Assembly: GCA_018993265.1 (NCBI GenBank)
Contig: JAGKSW010000001.1
Coordinates: forward strand, 1-34,559
DNA: 34,559 nt
Direction: 5' to 3'
Source: Nostoc sp. TH1S01
GTDB taxonomy: Bacteria > Cyanobacteriota > Cyanobacteriia > Cyanobacteriales > Nostocaceae
Below are positions 1 to 8,874 of this stretch, piece after piece. The stretch's first letter is position 1, and every line of letters begins with the position of its first letter. The notes beneath the pieces were generated by a model, which was given only the letters and a program-made list of their open reading frames with translations, was not told the DNA's origin and ran no database searches. The position numbers and the translations under genes are program-made.

Positions 1-252
1 AATGCTTGGATGTAAAGGGGGTTGGTTTCGGTGTATCTGCCTTGGGATTCGTAGAGTCCTGCTAGGTTGTTGAGGCTAGTGGCGACAGATGGATGTTCCT
101 CTCCCAGCAGTTTGCGCGTGAGTGCTAAAGCTTGGATGTCAAGGGGTTCGGCTTCGGGGTATCTGCCTTGGGATTTGTAGAGTGCTGCTAGGTTGTTGAG
201 GCTAGCGGCGACAGATGGATGTTCCTCTCCCAAGCGTTGTTTAGTGATTTCT
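1..252 (-). repeat. 126-bp tandem DNA repeat encoding TPR units
   Basis: Two near-identical copies of a 126-bp unit (42 codons) begin around positions 4 and 130. They encode consecutive TPRs. The high nucleotide identity suggests recent unit duplication, so copy number may vary between strains. Confidence 0.8.
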
Positions 253-1787
253 AGACACTGCTCATACCAAGGTGCTGCTTTGTCATACAATCCTTGACCA
301 TTGTAAAACCAAGCGTTGCCAACAAATGCCCAAAATAAATCATCATCACTGACATACTGAATGAGATTGTTTGCTACTTCAGCTAGATGAGGTATTTTCG
401 GAGCAACATCTTTTATTTGCTCAAGCGTGGGAGTTGCAGGACTATCTTTCGCAACTCCTACCATCACCTCGCAAAACGATCGCTTAAATTCCTCTTTCTG
501 CTCTAAACCTTCAAACTTATCTTTAAAAAACTCCCGCAACAGGGGATGCAGTTGATAAATTCCCTCACCTTTGGACTGGAGTAAATGTAACTGTAACAAC
601 TCACGTCTGGCTTTTTTCCAATCTTGAGCCTCATTATTTATTGTTACACCCTCCACCAACTGCCAAGGAATCGGAGCTAAGGCAAATAAACTCAAAACAC
701 AGCCTAAACGTTGAGCATTTTCTCGCAACCGTCGCCAACTCAACTCAAACGCAGCAGCAACACCCAACTTAGCAGTCATTTCCGGTTGAGCTTCATCTAA
801 AGCCAGATTCTTTAAACGCTCATTTTCCAAGTCTTGCAGCATTTCCGCTAGGGATAACTCCTCATCACCTAACAAATAACGCCCGACTAATTCCAAACCC
901 AGTGGCAAATATCCCAACCATTTACAAAGTCTTCTCGCAACTAACGGTTCACGTCGCAGTCTTTCCCTACCAATTATCGATTTTAATAACTGCATCGCCG
1001 CCAGTGGTGTCAGCACATCTAAATCTAATCGCACTATCGGCGGTTGTAATTTCTCCCGCGTGGTAATTAACTGCTTAAACCGCGCCGGAACAGACTCTAA
1101 ATAACATCTAACTTCCTCTCGATAGTTAGTGACGTTATCAATTACCAGTAAAACCTCACCCTCATGCCATTTTGTGAGACAGTATTGCACTCTCGCAACT
1201 AAATCTAAATCATCTGGGATGTTCAATAGCAGCTTATTACGAGCAAAATCCACCAGTTGCACCCCCACATCCTGCAATGCAGACAACCAGCAAATTCCGC
1301 CTTGATAAGTGACGAGGTGCAAATTGGCATATTGCAAAGCTAGTTCTGTTTTCCCGACTCCACCCATCCCCGCGATCGCCGCAATGGCTACCTGTTGATT
1401 TTCTTGCAACAAACGATGGAGGTTTTGCAATTCCGTTTCTCGTCCAACAAACTCCACCACGCCACTGAAGGGAATATTATGATGAATTTCTTTTGTTATC
1501 TGAGGAGTATTGGGAACACCATTATATTTTTTTGTCAGGTAAGCCTTTAATATTTGCAGTTTTCCGCGTTTAGAGGTGGCTAACTCAGGACAACTCTGAG
1601 CGAATTTTTTATACACCTGCGCCATGCGCTTTGTGAAGGCTTCCTCACCAATATCAATATCGCTTGCTAGTTTTGCTTCACCCTTATCTATGTTTTCAAC
1701 TTTCAAGCGAACTAAAAAGGCTGCTGTTTGCTCTGGGGATAACTCATGAGTAACAGCTTCTTGTCGTAAAAACTCATTCCATTGCAT
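1..1787 (-). CDS. NB-ARC STAND NTPase with C-terminal TPRs (3' end outside window)
   Basis: The reading frame is open from ATG at 1785-1787 to the window edge, so the C-terminus is missing. Residues about 1-90 form a small helical domain that looks like a helix-turn-helix or effector-associated region. An NB-ARC type ATPase follows, with P-loop GMGGVGKT at residues 140-147 (nt 1347-1370) and a Walker B-like stretch LLVID near nt 1155. After a winged-helix-like region come tetratricopeptide repeats of kinesin-light-chain type, 42 residues each with the LNNLA.LY.SQGRY.EAEPL pattern. Proteins of this STAND class are signal-sensing switches, and in bacteria many act in defence; which effector this one drives is not visible. 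It is divergent from the small membrane protein at 1922. Confidence 0.88.
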   Translation of the reverse strand, partial: MQWNEFLRQEAVTHELSPEQTAAFLVRLKVENIDKGEAKLASDIDIGEEAFTKRMAQVYKKFAQSCPELATSKRGKLQILKAYLTKKYNGVPNTPQITKEIHHNIPFSGVVEFVGRETELQNLHRLLQENQQVAIAAIAGMGGVGKTELALQYANLHLVTYQGGICWLSALQDVGVQLVDFARNKLLLNIPDDLDLVARVQYCLTKWHEGEVLLVIDNVTNYREEVRCYLESVPARFKQLITTREKLQPPIVRLDLDVLTPLAAMQLLKSIIGRERLRREPLVARRLCKWLGYLPLGLELVGRYLLGDEELSLAEMLQDLENERLKNLALDEAQPEMTAKLGVAAAFELSWRRLRENAQRLGCVLSLFALAPIPWQLVEGVTINNEAQDWKKARRELLQLHLLQSKGEGIYQLHPLLREFFKDKFEGLEQKEEFKRSFCEVMVGVAKDSPATPTLEQIKDVAPKIPHLAEVANNLIQYVSDDDLFWAFVGNAWFYNGQGLYDKAAPWYEQCLEITKQRLGEEHPSVAASLNNLAALYKSQGRYPEAEPLDIQALALTRKLLGEEHPSVATSLNNLAGLYESQGRYTETNPLYIQA

Positions 1788-1921
1788 AGCCAGCCTGACA
1801 AAACTTTGCTTGATTCTACTTATATTACACCTTGCTTCTACTTTGTCTCTATTTCTCAGGAATCTCCGGCTTTAAAGGCAGAAATACTATGAAAACAGCA
1901 AATTTCACTTAGGTTCGCCCC

Positions 1922-2182
1922 ATGAATACTTCCCTAACAACTTCCACTAACCCCCAAGCTTCTACCCAAACTTCACAGTTAATTCCAGTATCTTCTTCAA
2001 CAATTGAAAATCCTTCTGCTTGGATACGTGACGGCTACAGTCCGACAGAAATTATTCTTGCAGCAACCTTTTTAACTTCCTTGTTGATGGGAGGAACTGC
2101 GACTTTGATTATGGCAATAACTGGGTTAGTCAAAACTTTAGTACCAGCGATAATAAACCAAACTCAGCAAGAAAGAAAATAA
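1922..2182 (+). CDS. small single-pass membrane protein, function unknown
   Basis: The 86-residue product has a Ser/Thr/Gln-rich N-terminal tail of about 38 residues. A hydrophobic segment follows (about 42-76, ILAATFLTSLLMGG to TLVPAII), then a short charged end, QTQQERK. This fits a small inner-membrane or thylakoid protein with one long or two short helices. It starts 134 bp from the divergent STAND gene and may share its promoter region. I do not recognise the family. A strong hairpin at 2247-2279 lies downstream. Confidence 0.6.
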   Translation: MNTSLTTSTNPQASTQTSQLIPVSSSTIENPSAWIRDGYSPTEIILAATFLTSLLMGGTATLIMAITGLVKTLVPAIINQTQQERK

Positions 2183-2246
2183 TTGATCGCCATAGCTAGC
2201 CAATAAATTTATTTCTTGGCTAATCGTTCAAGTCCACTCAAAATTT

Positions 2247-2279
2247 AGATCCCCGACTTCTTCAAAAAGTCGGGGATCT
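2247..2279. terminator. 13-bp hairpin between convergent genes
   Basis: AGATCCCCGACTT (2247-2259) pairs perfectly with AAGTCGGGGATCT (2267-2279) across a 7-nt loop. It lies between the + strand small membrane gene and the - strand ParR-like gene, so it can terminate both. This palindrome is a common dispersed repeat in Nostoc-type genomes. Confidence 0.7.
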
Positions 2280-2383
2280 GAAGACCTGCGTAAATCTCAT
2301 CATGCTAAAAATTAATAATCCTTAATAGTCTGCACTACTAAGGATTTCTCAAAAATATTAATACTCACAATTCAAACCGTCTC

Positions 2384-2902
2384 TTAAAAATCATCAAGAA
2401 ACTGACTGAGACGACTAATCACAGGGTCAACATCTTCTGGAGGTGTAGCAGGGTGGCTAGTGTTAACCTTTTCCATTGCTGGGACTGTTGACACTACAGG
2501 CGCTGGCGCTGGTGAAGTTGGAGGCTGATGGTGAATAATCTGCGATCGCTCTGTAACCAAAATGGCTAGATGCGCCATTTGTTGCGTGAGTTGCACAATA
2601 TGGCGTTCCATCGCCTCCAAACGATTCGATTCTTTAGCGAAAAAACGTTCCTCTAGGTCAGCCACTTGGCGTTGCAGTTCATCGATTTTCTGTTCAACCG
2701 ACTCTGCGGCTATTGGTTTGGAAGCAGGTTTAACAGATTCCGGGACACATAAAAATTGCCATAGGGCTTCTTTACAGAGGTCGCTAAAAGTCTTGTCTGG
2801 TTGAGGCTCTAAATGGCTTTCTACCAGCGACAACAAGCTTTCGTCTGCAACTTCTGGGTTGAACGTCACCGATTTAACTACTTTTTTTGACCATTGGAAC
2901 AT
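2384..2902 (-). CDS. ParR-like partner of the actin-like protein (possible RHH plus coiled coil)
   Basis: The product has 172 residues. Residues about 8-52 (VTFNPEVADESLLSLVESHL and on through the FSDLCKEALWQFL helix) resemble a short beta strand followed by two helices, as in ribbon-helix-helix DNA-binding adaptors. Residues about 70-120 form a heptad coiled coil (EQKIDELQRQVADLEERF). A Pro/Thr-rich linker and an acidic C-terminus follow. It starts 5 bp after the actin-like gene, so the two are almost surely cotranscribed. This layout matches type II partition modules (ParM filament plus ParR adaptor). No centromere-like iterons are obvious. The role is inferred from the neighbour and fold prediction, not from clear sequence identity. 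Confidence 0.6.
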   Translation of the reverse strand: MFQWSKKVVKSVTFNPEVADESLLSLVESHLEPQPDKTFSDLCKEALWQFLCVPESVKPASKPIAAESVEQKIDELQRQVADLEERFFAKESNRLEAMERHIVQLTQQMAHLAILVTERSQIIHHQPPTSPAPAPVVSTVPAMEKVNTSHPATPPEDVDPVISRLSQFLDDF

Positions 2903-2907
2903 TGGCT

Positions 2908-4056
2908 TTAAGACCTAGCAGCGCGAACGGCGGATAATTGCGCCTCTCCATAAATATACTGCCCCAAGGCGTTAGCTTGGCGAGATGGTGCAGCCAAATG
3001 GGCGTTGATTTGAGCATCCTTTAACAAACGTTGCACATCTTCCCAGAAGAATTCGCCGCCACCGCCTGTGATAATCACATCGGTCACACGCTCAGGTAGC
3101 CAAGCAAGGACACGGCTGCAAATATCACGAGAAAACATTTCAATCAAGTTGGGGAGAAAATCATCCAGGTTAGCAGGCTTACTAGAGCCTTTGGGACGAT
3201 AGAAACGTTCTCCTCTGGGTTTGTTAACAGCAGAAATAAGAGCTAGAGATTGGCTGTCTGCGCCTTCAATTTCTTTAGCTACCATTTCGTAGAATTTGCT
3301 CATTCCGAAATCTTCACTCTTAGAAGCACCGCGAGCAAAGCGGAAGTTATCTACCATCAACAAATCGATGGTTTGATGTCCAATATCGACAATAGCAGCT
3401 GATACTTTGGTAAAGTCGGGGCTGCCTGCACCTTTTTTGGGTTGAGCTTCACACCAGAGAAGACTACCGTAACCTTCAGGCATTACCCAAACTTTATTGA
3501 TATTGAGAGAGACACTTTCGCCTCTAAAATTCATCACGTGAGGGCCAGTCAGCTGACTGATGATTTGCGCCTTTTCTTTTTCAAATTGCTCTAGAGAGAG
3601 GAAGGGTAGACCCAGCACTATAGAAATTTCGTCTTTTAGCTTGAAGTAGCCAGCACATGCCAAAACTTTAGCCAGTGCGTCTTCTACCTTAGATTTACCA
3701 ACTCCGAGGTTTGCGCCAAAATCTGCGGCTAGTTGACCGACAGCATAGCCACTGCCTTGATACTCCATCCACAAATCCATTAAAGGATCTGTAGCACGAG
3801 CTTCAAAAATACCTCCCCGGACTTCTTCCATTGACATTTGTTTGACATTGGCGGGGATGAAAACCACATTATTGGGTTCGCGGCTGACACAAGTCTTGGT
3901 TGATGTTCTGCCTAAGTCCACACTGAGAATGGCCTTACCAGAACTGCCATTAGTTTTAACAGGAGTAGCAGTATTAATTGGGGTAGATGCTGAAACCCGG
4001 TTGAGAGGGATAGCAGCAGCATTCATTGGGGTAGCGGCGGAAGGTTGGTCTGTCAT
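2908..4056 (-). CDS. ParM/StbA-family actin-like ATPase
   Basis: The product has 382 residues when started at ATG 4054-4056, which has AGGAG five bases upstream; an upstream TTG at 4086 would add ten residues but has no comparable site. A low-complexity Ala/Pro/Thr N-terminal tail precedes the actin-fold phosphate-1 motif LSVDLGRTSTK, the phosphate-2 motif AAIVDIGHQTIDLLMV and the adenosine motif DVIITGGGGEFF. These are the nucleotide-binding signatures of ParM/Alp proteins, which form polar filaments that push plasmids or other cargo apart. The surroundings look chromosomal, so the cargo may not be a plasmid. It is paired with the coiled-coil gene immediately downstream. Confidence 0.85.
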   Translation of the reverse strand: MTDQPSAATPMNAAAIPLNRVSASTPINTATPVKTNGSSGKAILSVDLGRTSTKTCVSREPNNVVFIPANVKQMSMEEVRGGIFEARATDPLMDLWMEYQGSGYAVGQLAADFGANLGVGKSKVEDALAKVLACAGYFKLKDEISIVLGLPFLSLEQFEKEKAQIISQLTGPHVMNFRGESVSLNINKVWVMPEGYGSLLWCEAQPKKGAGSPDFTKVSAAIVDIGHQTIDLLMVDNFRFARGASKSEDFGMSKFYEMVAKEIEGADSQSLALISAVNKPRGERFYRPKGSSKPANLDDFLPNLIEMFSRDICSRVLAWLPERVTDVIITGGGGEFFWEDVQRLLKDAQINAHLAAPSRQANALGQYIYGEAQLSAVRAARS

Positions 4057-4167
4057 GAAAGCTCCTAGTCCTTTCTTAACTGTCAAAATTTAACTTGCTC
4101 ATCTTACATACAAACATGCGAGATACCAGAAATTCTAGGTTTCGTCAAGTGTAGCTACAAATACGCC

Positions 4168-4201
4168 TAATGCTGAGTTAGGCGATCGCAAATTCAGCAT
4201 T
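4168..4201. repeat. intergenic inverted repeat enclosing a HIP1 site
   Basis: ATGCTGA and TCAGCAT flank a GCGATCGC octamer in the gap between the DedA gene and the actin-like gene. It may form a hairpin after transcription. No function is assigned. Confidence 0.4.
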
Positions 4202-4279
4202 ATTTGGCATAGTGTAGGCGAATTTTTACCAGATGTAACCCCCCAACTTTAAATAAAATTTAAATTCGGGTTGTATATT

Positions 4280-4894
4280 TTAGCGTCTAGTCCGTTTTCG
4301 CCTACGCTTGAGTACCCAGACCACAAATGCCAATACCAAAATCCCAAGCACAATTTTTGATACTGGGGCAAGGTACTTGTCCACAAGTTCATACTGGCTA
4401 CCCAACACATACCCTGAGTATGTTAACAAACCTACCCAGGCAGCACTACCCAAGGTTGTATAAAATAAAAATGGTAGCAGAGGCATATCGCTAATGCCTG
4501 CTGGCACTGAAATTAATGTACGGATTCCCGGTACAAGACGACCAATTAACACTGCTTTGCTACCTTGAGAATCAAACCAGTGCTTTGCTTTGGTAATATC
4601 TTTGCTGGATATGGTTAACCACTTGCCGTACTTATCCGCCCACCTTTTTAGGCGCTGTTCGCCCAAAAACTTACCAGGATAGTACCATACAAGTGCGCCA
4701 GCTACAGAACCTACAAGTCCGGCAAAAAAGACTCCAAGAATATTTAATCGGTCTGGAGTTGCCCTAGCGGTAAATCCTGCCAGTGGCATAATCAATTCTG
4801 AAGGAATCGGGGGAAACAGGTTCTCTACGAACATTAACAGCGCAATTCCTACGTATCCCAAGGAAGTGATCGTACTAGTAATCCATTCAAGCAT
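4280..4894 (-). CDS. DedA family membrane protein
   Basis: The 204-residue product has four to five hydrophobic segments and the DedA/SNARE-associated signatures: ENLFPPIPSELIMPLAGF near residues 24-41 with its conserved Glu and Pro residues, and the F.GRLVPGIRTLISVPAG motif around residues 117-135. It ends in a basic tail (KRRRKRTRR). DedA proteins are inner-membrane proteins proposed to flip undecaprenyl phosphate or phospholipids. It starts at ATG 4892-4894. The gene stands alone, with a 223-bp gap to the actin-like gene. Confidence 0.9.
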   Translation of the reverse strand: MLEWITSTITSLGYVGIALLMFVENLFPPIPSELIMPLAGFTARATPDRLNILGVFFAGLVGSVAGALVWYYPGKFLGEQRLKRWADKYGKWLTISSKDITKAKHWFDSQGSKAVLIGRLVPGIRTLISVPAGISDMPLLPFLFYTTLGSAAWVGLLTYSGYVLGSQYELVDKYLAPVSKIVLGILVLAFVVWVLKRRRKRTRR

Positions 4895-5003
4895 TGAGTG
4901 TATTCCTAAAATTACGGCACAAGTTTGGTTGCCTAACCTAGCGTTAATCTTCTTAAAACTTTACTTATGATCAGTACCTACTGGTGAGATCATCAGCAAA
5001 ATT

Positions 5004-5030
5004 TTAGGGGCGCAATCATTACGCCCCTAA
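5004..5030 (-). terminator. rho-independent terminator of the oxidoreductase gene
   Basis: TTAGGGGCG (5004-5012) pairs with CGCCCCTAA (5022-5030). On the minus strand the stem is followed by an A/T tract (AAAATTTT). It lies 30 bp downstream of the stop codon at 5061. Confidence 0.7.
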
Positions 5031-5060
5031 GTATTTTATGTATTCAATTGAACAGAACTA

Positions 5061-6140
5061 TTAGATTGTGGAAGTTAAGGATTGGACTCTAGATTCAGAT
5101 TGCCAGTCTAATGGATTGAATACTCTATCTTCTAAAGCCATTTGCTCAATTAAACTGGCTAATCTGAGGGCTTTGAGAGCTTGCTCACCGCCAACGGAAG
5201 GTTGATTACCACCGTGAACACAGTTGACAAAATGTTCTAGTTCTGCGCTCAGGGGTTGAATATTGGTGGTGTAAACTTTTTCAATCAAACCATCTTGTCT
5301 GTAAAGTAGCTGACGATTGTCAGTTAAATTGGTGGTTGTTTGCCGATGAATCAGAATTTCGTTCTTGAGAAAATCTGCTTCCGTGAAGGAGTTTTTACAA
5401 TGGGCAACAATGCGTCGAATCTTTTTGTGGGTGACTTTACTGGCTGTGAGAGTAGCGACAATGCCATTGGCAAATCCCAAGGTGGCTGTCACGTAATCTA
5501 AATAACCAGAGTCTAAAGCACGAGTCCCGCTTGCTGTCAGTTTCACAACTGGAGAGGCGGCTAATTCTAGCATTAAGTCAATGTCGTGGATCATTAAATC
5601 CAGTACTACGGAAACATCATTTGCCCGATCTGAGTAAGGACTCATCCGGTGAGCTTCCAGCGCCAGCAATTCTTCGGTTTTCAGGACTTTGCTGAGTTCT
5701 TGAAATGCGGGATTGAAGCGCTCAATATGACCTACTTGTAAAATGCACTGAGATTCAGCTGCTGCATTGACTAGAGATTCTGCTTCCGAAATACTAGCAG
5801 CGATCGGCTTTTCAATTAAAACGTGAATTCCAGCTAATAGGCAATTAATGCCGACAGCATAATGCATACGAGTAGGTACGGCGATGCAGACTGCTTCCAC
5901 ATGGGGTAGCAAGTCACAATAATCTTCAAAAAAACGCACCTTGTATTTGCTGGCAGTTTCTAAGCCTCGTTCAACATTGATATCTGCCACACCGACTAGT
6001 TCAACATCTTTCATTGAACTCAATACGCGGGCATGATGTTGTCCCATGTTACCCACTCCGATTACGCCTACGCGAATCGGTCGTGGCTGATTGCGCTGTG
6101 TGTATGAATTTGATTCTGCCACTGACATGCTATTTTGCAC
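5061..6140 (-). CDS. Gfo/Idh/MocA family NAD(P)-dependent oxidoreductase
   Basis: The N-terminal Rossmann fold begins with VGVIGVGNMGQHHARVL, the glycine-rich dinucleotide site. EKPIAASISEAE, the conserved EKP cofactor motif, follows, and then the C-terminal alpha/beta domain with HIERFNPA and DLMIHDIDLML, whose HDID supplies catalytic residues. The family oxidises or reduces sugars and related polyols. The HIERFNPAF pattern recalls UDP-sugar 3-dehydrogenases of cell-envelope pathways, but the substrate is not known. GAGGAG lies nine bases before GTG 6138-6140, so I choose that start (359 residues). An upstream TTG at 6191 would add 17 residues without a better site; ATG at 6128 is the other option. 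Confidence 0.85.
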   Translation of the reverse strand: MQNSMSVAESNSYTQRNQPRPIRVGVIGVGNMGQHHARVLSSMKDVELVGVADINVERGLETASKYKVRFFEDYCDLLPHVEAVCIAVPTRMHYAVGINCLLAGIHVLIEKPIAASISEAESLVNAAAESQCILQVGHIERFNPAFQELSKVLKTEELLALEAHRMSPYSDRANDVSVVLDLMIHDIDLMLELAASPVVKLTASGTRALDSGYLDYVTATLGFANGIVATLTASKVTHKKIRRIVAHCKNSFTEADFLKNEILIHRQTTTNLTDNRQLLYRQDGLIEKVYTTNIQPLSAELEHFVNCVHGGNQPSVGGEQALKALRLASLIEQMALEDRVFNPLDWQSESRVQSLTSTI

Positions 6141-6524
6141 TATTGTTCTCTCCTCAACCACCAAATTTAGAGACGCTGCGGCCGTTGGCAATTATACTGA
6201 ACAGCCAGTTATGATCCGTCTAAAACCATCCAGATGGTAACATAGAGGCTCTGTTTATGAAGAATTTCAAAGTTTGCGATAGTTCCCGCAATCTGGCTGT
6301 CTTTTTTACGTTCAGTTTTAAATCAATCAGTTTTTTGCTTTTTGCACAATAGCTAATGTGTTTTTTTATTAACTTTAAACACAAACTAAATTTTAAGTGA
6401 AAATTCCGGAATGCTAATTGGGTAATTGACTACCAGGAAATTTACCAACTTAAAACGTTGTAAATAAAGGTTTTTCTTGTCAGTAAAATTACAAAAATAT
6501 GTACACTAACACTGAGACATTAGT

Positions 6525-6540
6525 CCAGTTTATAAACTGG
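6525..6540. promoter_or_regulatory. perfect 16-bp palindrome upstream of queC
   Basis: CCAGTTTATAAACTGG reads the same on both strands and lies 95 bp upstream of the queC ATG. It could be an operator for a dimeric regulator or an RNA hairpin with a tiny loop. No regulator is identified. Confidence 0.45.
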
Positions 6541-6560
6541 TACAGTATGGAAGAAAAATA

Positions 6561-6588
6561 AAGCCATCAGGCTGGCTTCAACTTTTTT
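6561..6588 (+). terminator. terminator-like hairpin in the queC leader
   Basis: AAGCCA (6561-6566) pairs with TGGCTT (6573-6578), and six T residues follow at 6583-6588. It stands 47 bp before queC, where it could act as an attenuator or end an upstream transcript. The stem is only six base pairs. Confidence 0.4.
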
Positions 6589-6635
6589 CATTATGATGAT
6601 TTGGCAATGAAAAATCTAAAAATTTGGCAGTCGAG

Positions 6636-7331
6636 ATGAAAGCCGTAATTTTGTTGTCTGGGGGATTAGACTCTTCTACTGTACTGTATCAAGCCAAAGC
6701 AGACGGTTGTGAGTGTTACGCAATTTCTTTTGATTATCAACAGCGACATCGCCGAGAGTTAAACTCAGCTATGCTTGTAGCACAAACGGCTGAGGTAAAA
6801 GAACATCAAGTAGTCAATTTTGACTTACGCAAATGGGGTGGTTCAGCACTGACAGATGAAAAAATCGATATTCCCCAAGCACGTTCTTTGGAAGAAATGT
6901 CAGAAAATATTCCTGTAACTTATGTACCTGCACGGAATACGATATTTCTCAGTTTTGCTTTGGGCTATGCAGAAGCGATCGCCGCTGAACGCGTGTACAT
7001 TGGTGTAAATGCCTTGGATTATTCCGGCTATCCTGATTGTCGTCCTGACTACATCCAGGCAATGCAAGAAGTTTTTCGCCTGGGAACTAAACAAGGACGA
7101 GAAGGTAATGCAACTGCGATCGCTGCGCCTTTGGTTAATCTGAAAAAAACCGAAATTATCCAGCTTGGTAACAAATTAGGCGTTCCTTGGCATTTAACTT
7201 GGTCTTGCTATACCGGTGGTGATGTGGCCTGTGGAGTTTGTGATTCTTGTCGCTTGCGGCTGGCGGCTTTTGAGGAATTGGGATTAAAAGATCCGCTGCC
7301 TTATGCTGAGGGCGTGGGGAGTCGGGAGTAG
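6636..7331 (+). CDS. queC: 7-cyano-7-deazaguanine (preQ0) synthase QueC
   Basis: This ATP-dependent enzyme converts 7-carboxy-7-deazaguanine and ammonia to preQ0 on the way to queuosine in tRNA. The PP-loop SGGLDSS lies at residues 8-14, and the C-terminal zinc site is CGVCDSC plus an upstream Cys in TWSCYTGGDVAC. The YVPARNTIFLS and YSGYPDCRPDY stretches are typical QueC motifs. An in-frame TTG at 6624 would add four residues, but nearly all homologues begin MKAVILLSGG, so ATG 6636 (231 residues) is preferred. Other queuosine genes are not adjacent. It is convergent with the CNNM-CBS gene, with an 83-bp gap that contains GGG-rich low-complexity sequence. Confidence 0.96.
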   Translation: MKAVILLSGGLDSSTVLYQAKADGCECYAISFDYQQRHRRELNSAMLVAQTAEVKEHQVVNFDLRKWGGSALTDEKIDIPQARSLEEMSENIPVTYVPARNTIFLSFALGYAEAIAAERVYIGVNALDYSGYPDCRPDYIQAMQEVFRLGTKQGREGNATAIAAPLVNLKKTEIIQLGNKLGVPWHLTWSCYTGGDVACGVCDSCRLRLAAFEELGLKDPLPYAEGVGSRE

Positions 7332-7414
7332 AGAGTGGGGTTATCGGCAAGGGTGCAGGGATATAGGGGTGTAGGGAGGAAATATGACAGCTTTGTGCCT
7401 TTGCCAAAAAGCCC

Positions 7415-8770
7415 TTATCCTCTCGGTAAGCGTTGCACCTGGATTTGATGTAGCCTTGGGCCGAAAATTGAGACTATGGTGAACTGAAGATTTTCGTATA
7501 AAAAGATTTCACCTTTAGTTGGCATTTTCTGCAATTGATAAAGTAAAAAACCGCCTAAAGTTTGATATTCCCTAGCTACAGGCAAACTGAGATTTAATAC
7601 TTCGTTGAGGTCTTCGAGATTAATTTGTGCTTGTACTAAAAATGTGTCTTGATCCACAATTTCAATTAACAAGTCGTCGCTGTTTTCCGGTTCCCCTGTA
7701 TTGCCAATAATTTCACCAATCACGTCTTGAATGGTCACTAGCCCTACAGTCCCGCCAAACTCATCTACAACGATGACCATAGCGGGTTTTTCCTGTTGCA
7801 TCATTGGCAAAAGTTCACTCAAGGGTGTGTTTTCTGGCACAAATCGGGCGGGACGCATCCAAGGTTGGAGATGGGATGTCAAAGTTAGTTTCTCCATTGC
7901 CAAGGGTTGGGCTAAGTCTCGAAAGTAAACAATACCGCGAATGTCATCTAAAGATTCGCCAATGATGGGATAACGGGAGTGACCAGTAGCTGTCATTTCC
8001 TGGAGTAAATTCTGGAAGGTAGCATCTTTGGGTAAGGCAATAATCCCATTGCGAGGAATCATCACATCTTGGGCGGTGACATCGCCAAATTCAAAGACAT
8101 TATTCAGGAGTTGACGTTCAGAATGTTCTAAACCGATAGATTCCCGTTCTGTGGCAATGATCATCTGCAATTCTTCTGAGGTAACTGGTGGTCTCCAGCT
8201 TTGACCTGTGTATTCAATGCCAAAAATGCGTAACAAACAACGAGTTGATTGGTTGAGAATCCAGATGAAGGGACTGAAAAAACGGACGATGGCTTTAACT
8301 GAAGGGCCTAAAAATCGCGCTAGTTGTTCAGAATACAGCAAAGCCAGTGACTTCGGGCATAATTCCCCTAAGACAATTTGCAGATAAGCTACCAAAAAAA
8401 AGGCTAAGGGAATTGATAGCGAATGGGCGATGAACTTAGTTGTGCTTTCTGGTAAAGGCCAAGATTTCAGCCACGCACCTACCAGCACCACAATTGTGCT
8501 TTCGCCAATCCATCCCAGTGCCAAACTAGAGAGGGTAATGCCTAACTGTGTTGTTGATAGCAGCCGATCAATACTGCGTTGTAGTGTTTCAACTGCGATC
8601 GCTTGTACGTCACCAGCCTTGACTAACTGATGAATCCGCGATCGCCGCACTGTCACCATCGAAAACTCTGCCGTCACAAAAAAGGCATTGATGGCAATCA
8701 GCAGTAGTACTGATAATAGTCGCAACCCCACATCTGCCCAAGTTAAACCAGGAAAACCAATCACTGCCAA
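7415..8770 (-). CDS. CNNM/CorC (HlyC-type) membrane protein with CBS pair
   Basis: The 451-residue product has an N-terminal CNNM/DUF21 domain with about four hydrophobic segments (residues 10-190, including LGITLSSLALGWIGE and VLGELCPKSLAL). A CBS pair follows (about 225-345: VMIPRNGIIALPKDA, RYPIIGESLDDIRGIV, MVIVVDEFGGTVGLVTIQDVIGEI), and then a C-terminal CorC_HlyC domain. Members are Mg/Co efflux or transport-linked proteins whose CBS domains bind Mg-ATP; the old name haemolysin is misleading. The start at 8770 gives the usual length. It appears monocistronic. Confidence 0.93.
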   Translation of the reverse strand: MAVIGFPGLTWADVGLRLLSVLLLIAINAFFVTAEFSMVTVRRSRIHQLVKAGDVQAIAVETLQRSIDRLLSTTQLGITLSSLALGWIGESTIVVLVGAWLKSWPLPESTTKFIAHSLSIPLAFFLVAYLQIVLGELCPKSLALLYSEQLARFLGPSVKAIVRFFSPFIWILNQSTRCLLRIFGIEYTGQSWRPPVTSEELQMIIATERESIGLEHSERQLLNNVFEFGDVTAQDVMIPRNGIIALPKDATFQNLLQEMTATGHSRYPIIGESLDDIRGIVYFRDLAQPLAMEKLTLTSHLQPWMRPARFVPENTPLSELLPMMQQEKPAMVIVVDEFGGTVGLVTIQDVIGEIIGNTGEPENSDDLLIEIVDQDTFLVQAQINLEDLNEVLNLSLPVAREYQTLGGFLLYQLQKMPTKGEIFLYENLQFTIVSIFGPRLHQIQVQRLPRG

Positions 8771-8837
8771 AGCTCGTGTAAACTCACGCCCCTATTTTTG
8801 AATTAGATATTAAGAAAGTATGAAATATCAAGAATGA

Positions 8838-8866
8838 GCTTCATACTTCATACTTCATACTTCAGT
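8838..8866. repeat. tandem heptamer TTCATAC (STRR)
   Basis: Three copies of CTTCATA in tandem, starting after GAG and ending in CTTCAG, lie 10 bp downstream of the anchored-protein gene. Heptameric short tandemly repeated repeats are typical of heterocystous cyanobacteria. Confidence 0.75.
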
Positions 8867-8874
8867 TCCTGTCC

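Larger units (their letters stand above)
6141..6635. other. intergenic region with queC leader
   Basis: About 495 bp between the divergent oxidoreductase and queC genes. It is AT-rich and shows no convincing ORF. The only structured parts are the 16-bp palindrome at 6525-6540 and the small hairpin with a T run at 6561-6588, both reported separately. Confidence 0.6.

Noticed and set aside
6495-6510. TGTACA upstream of queC as the other CAST end
   Set aside because: No GACAATAATT-type boxes nearby, and it lies almost 5 kb away across intact housekeeping genes.
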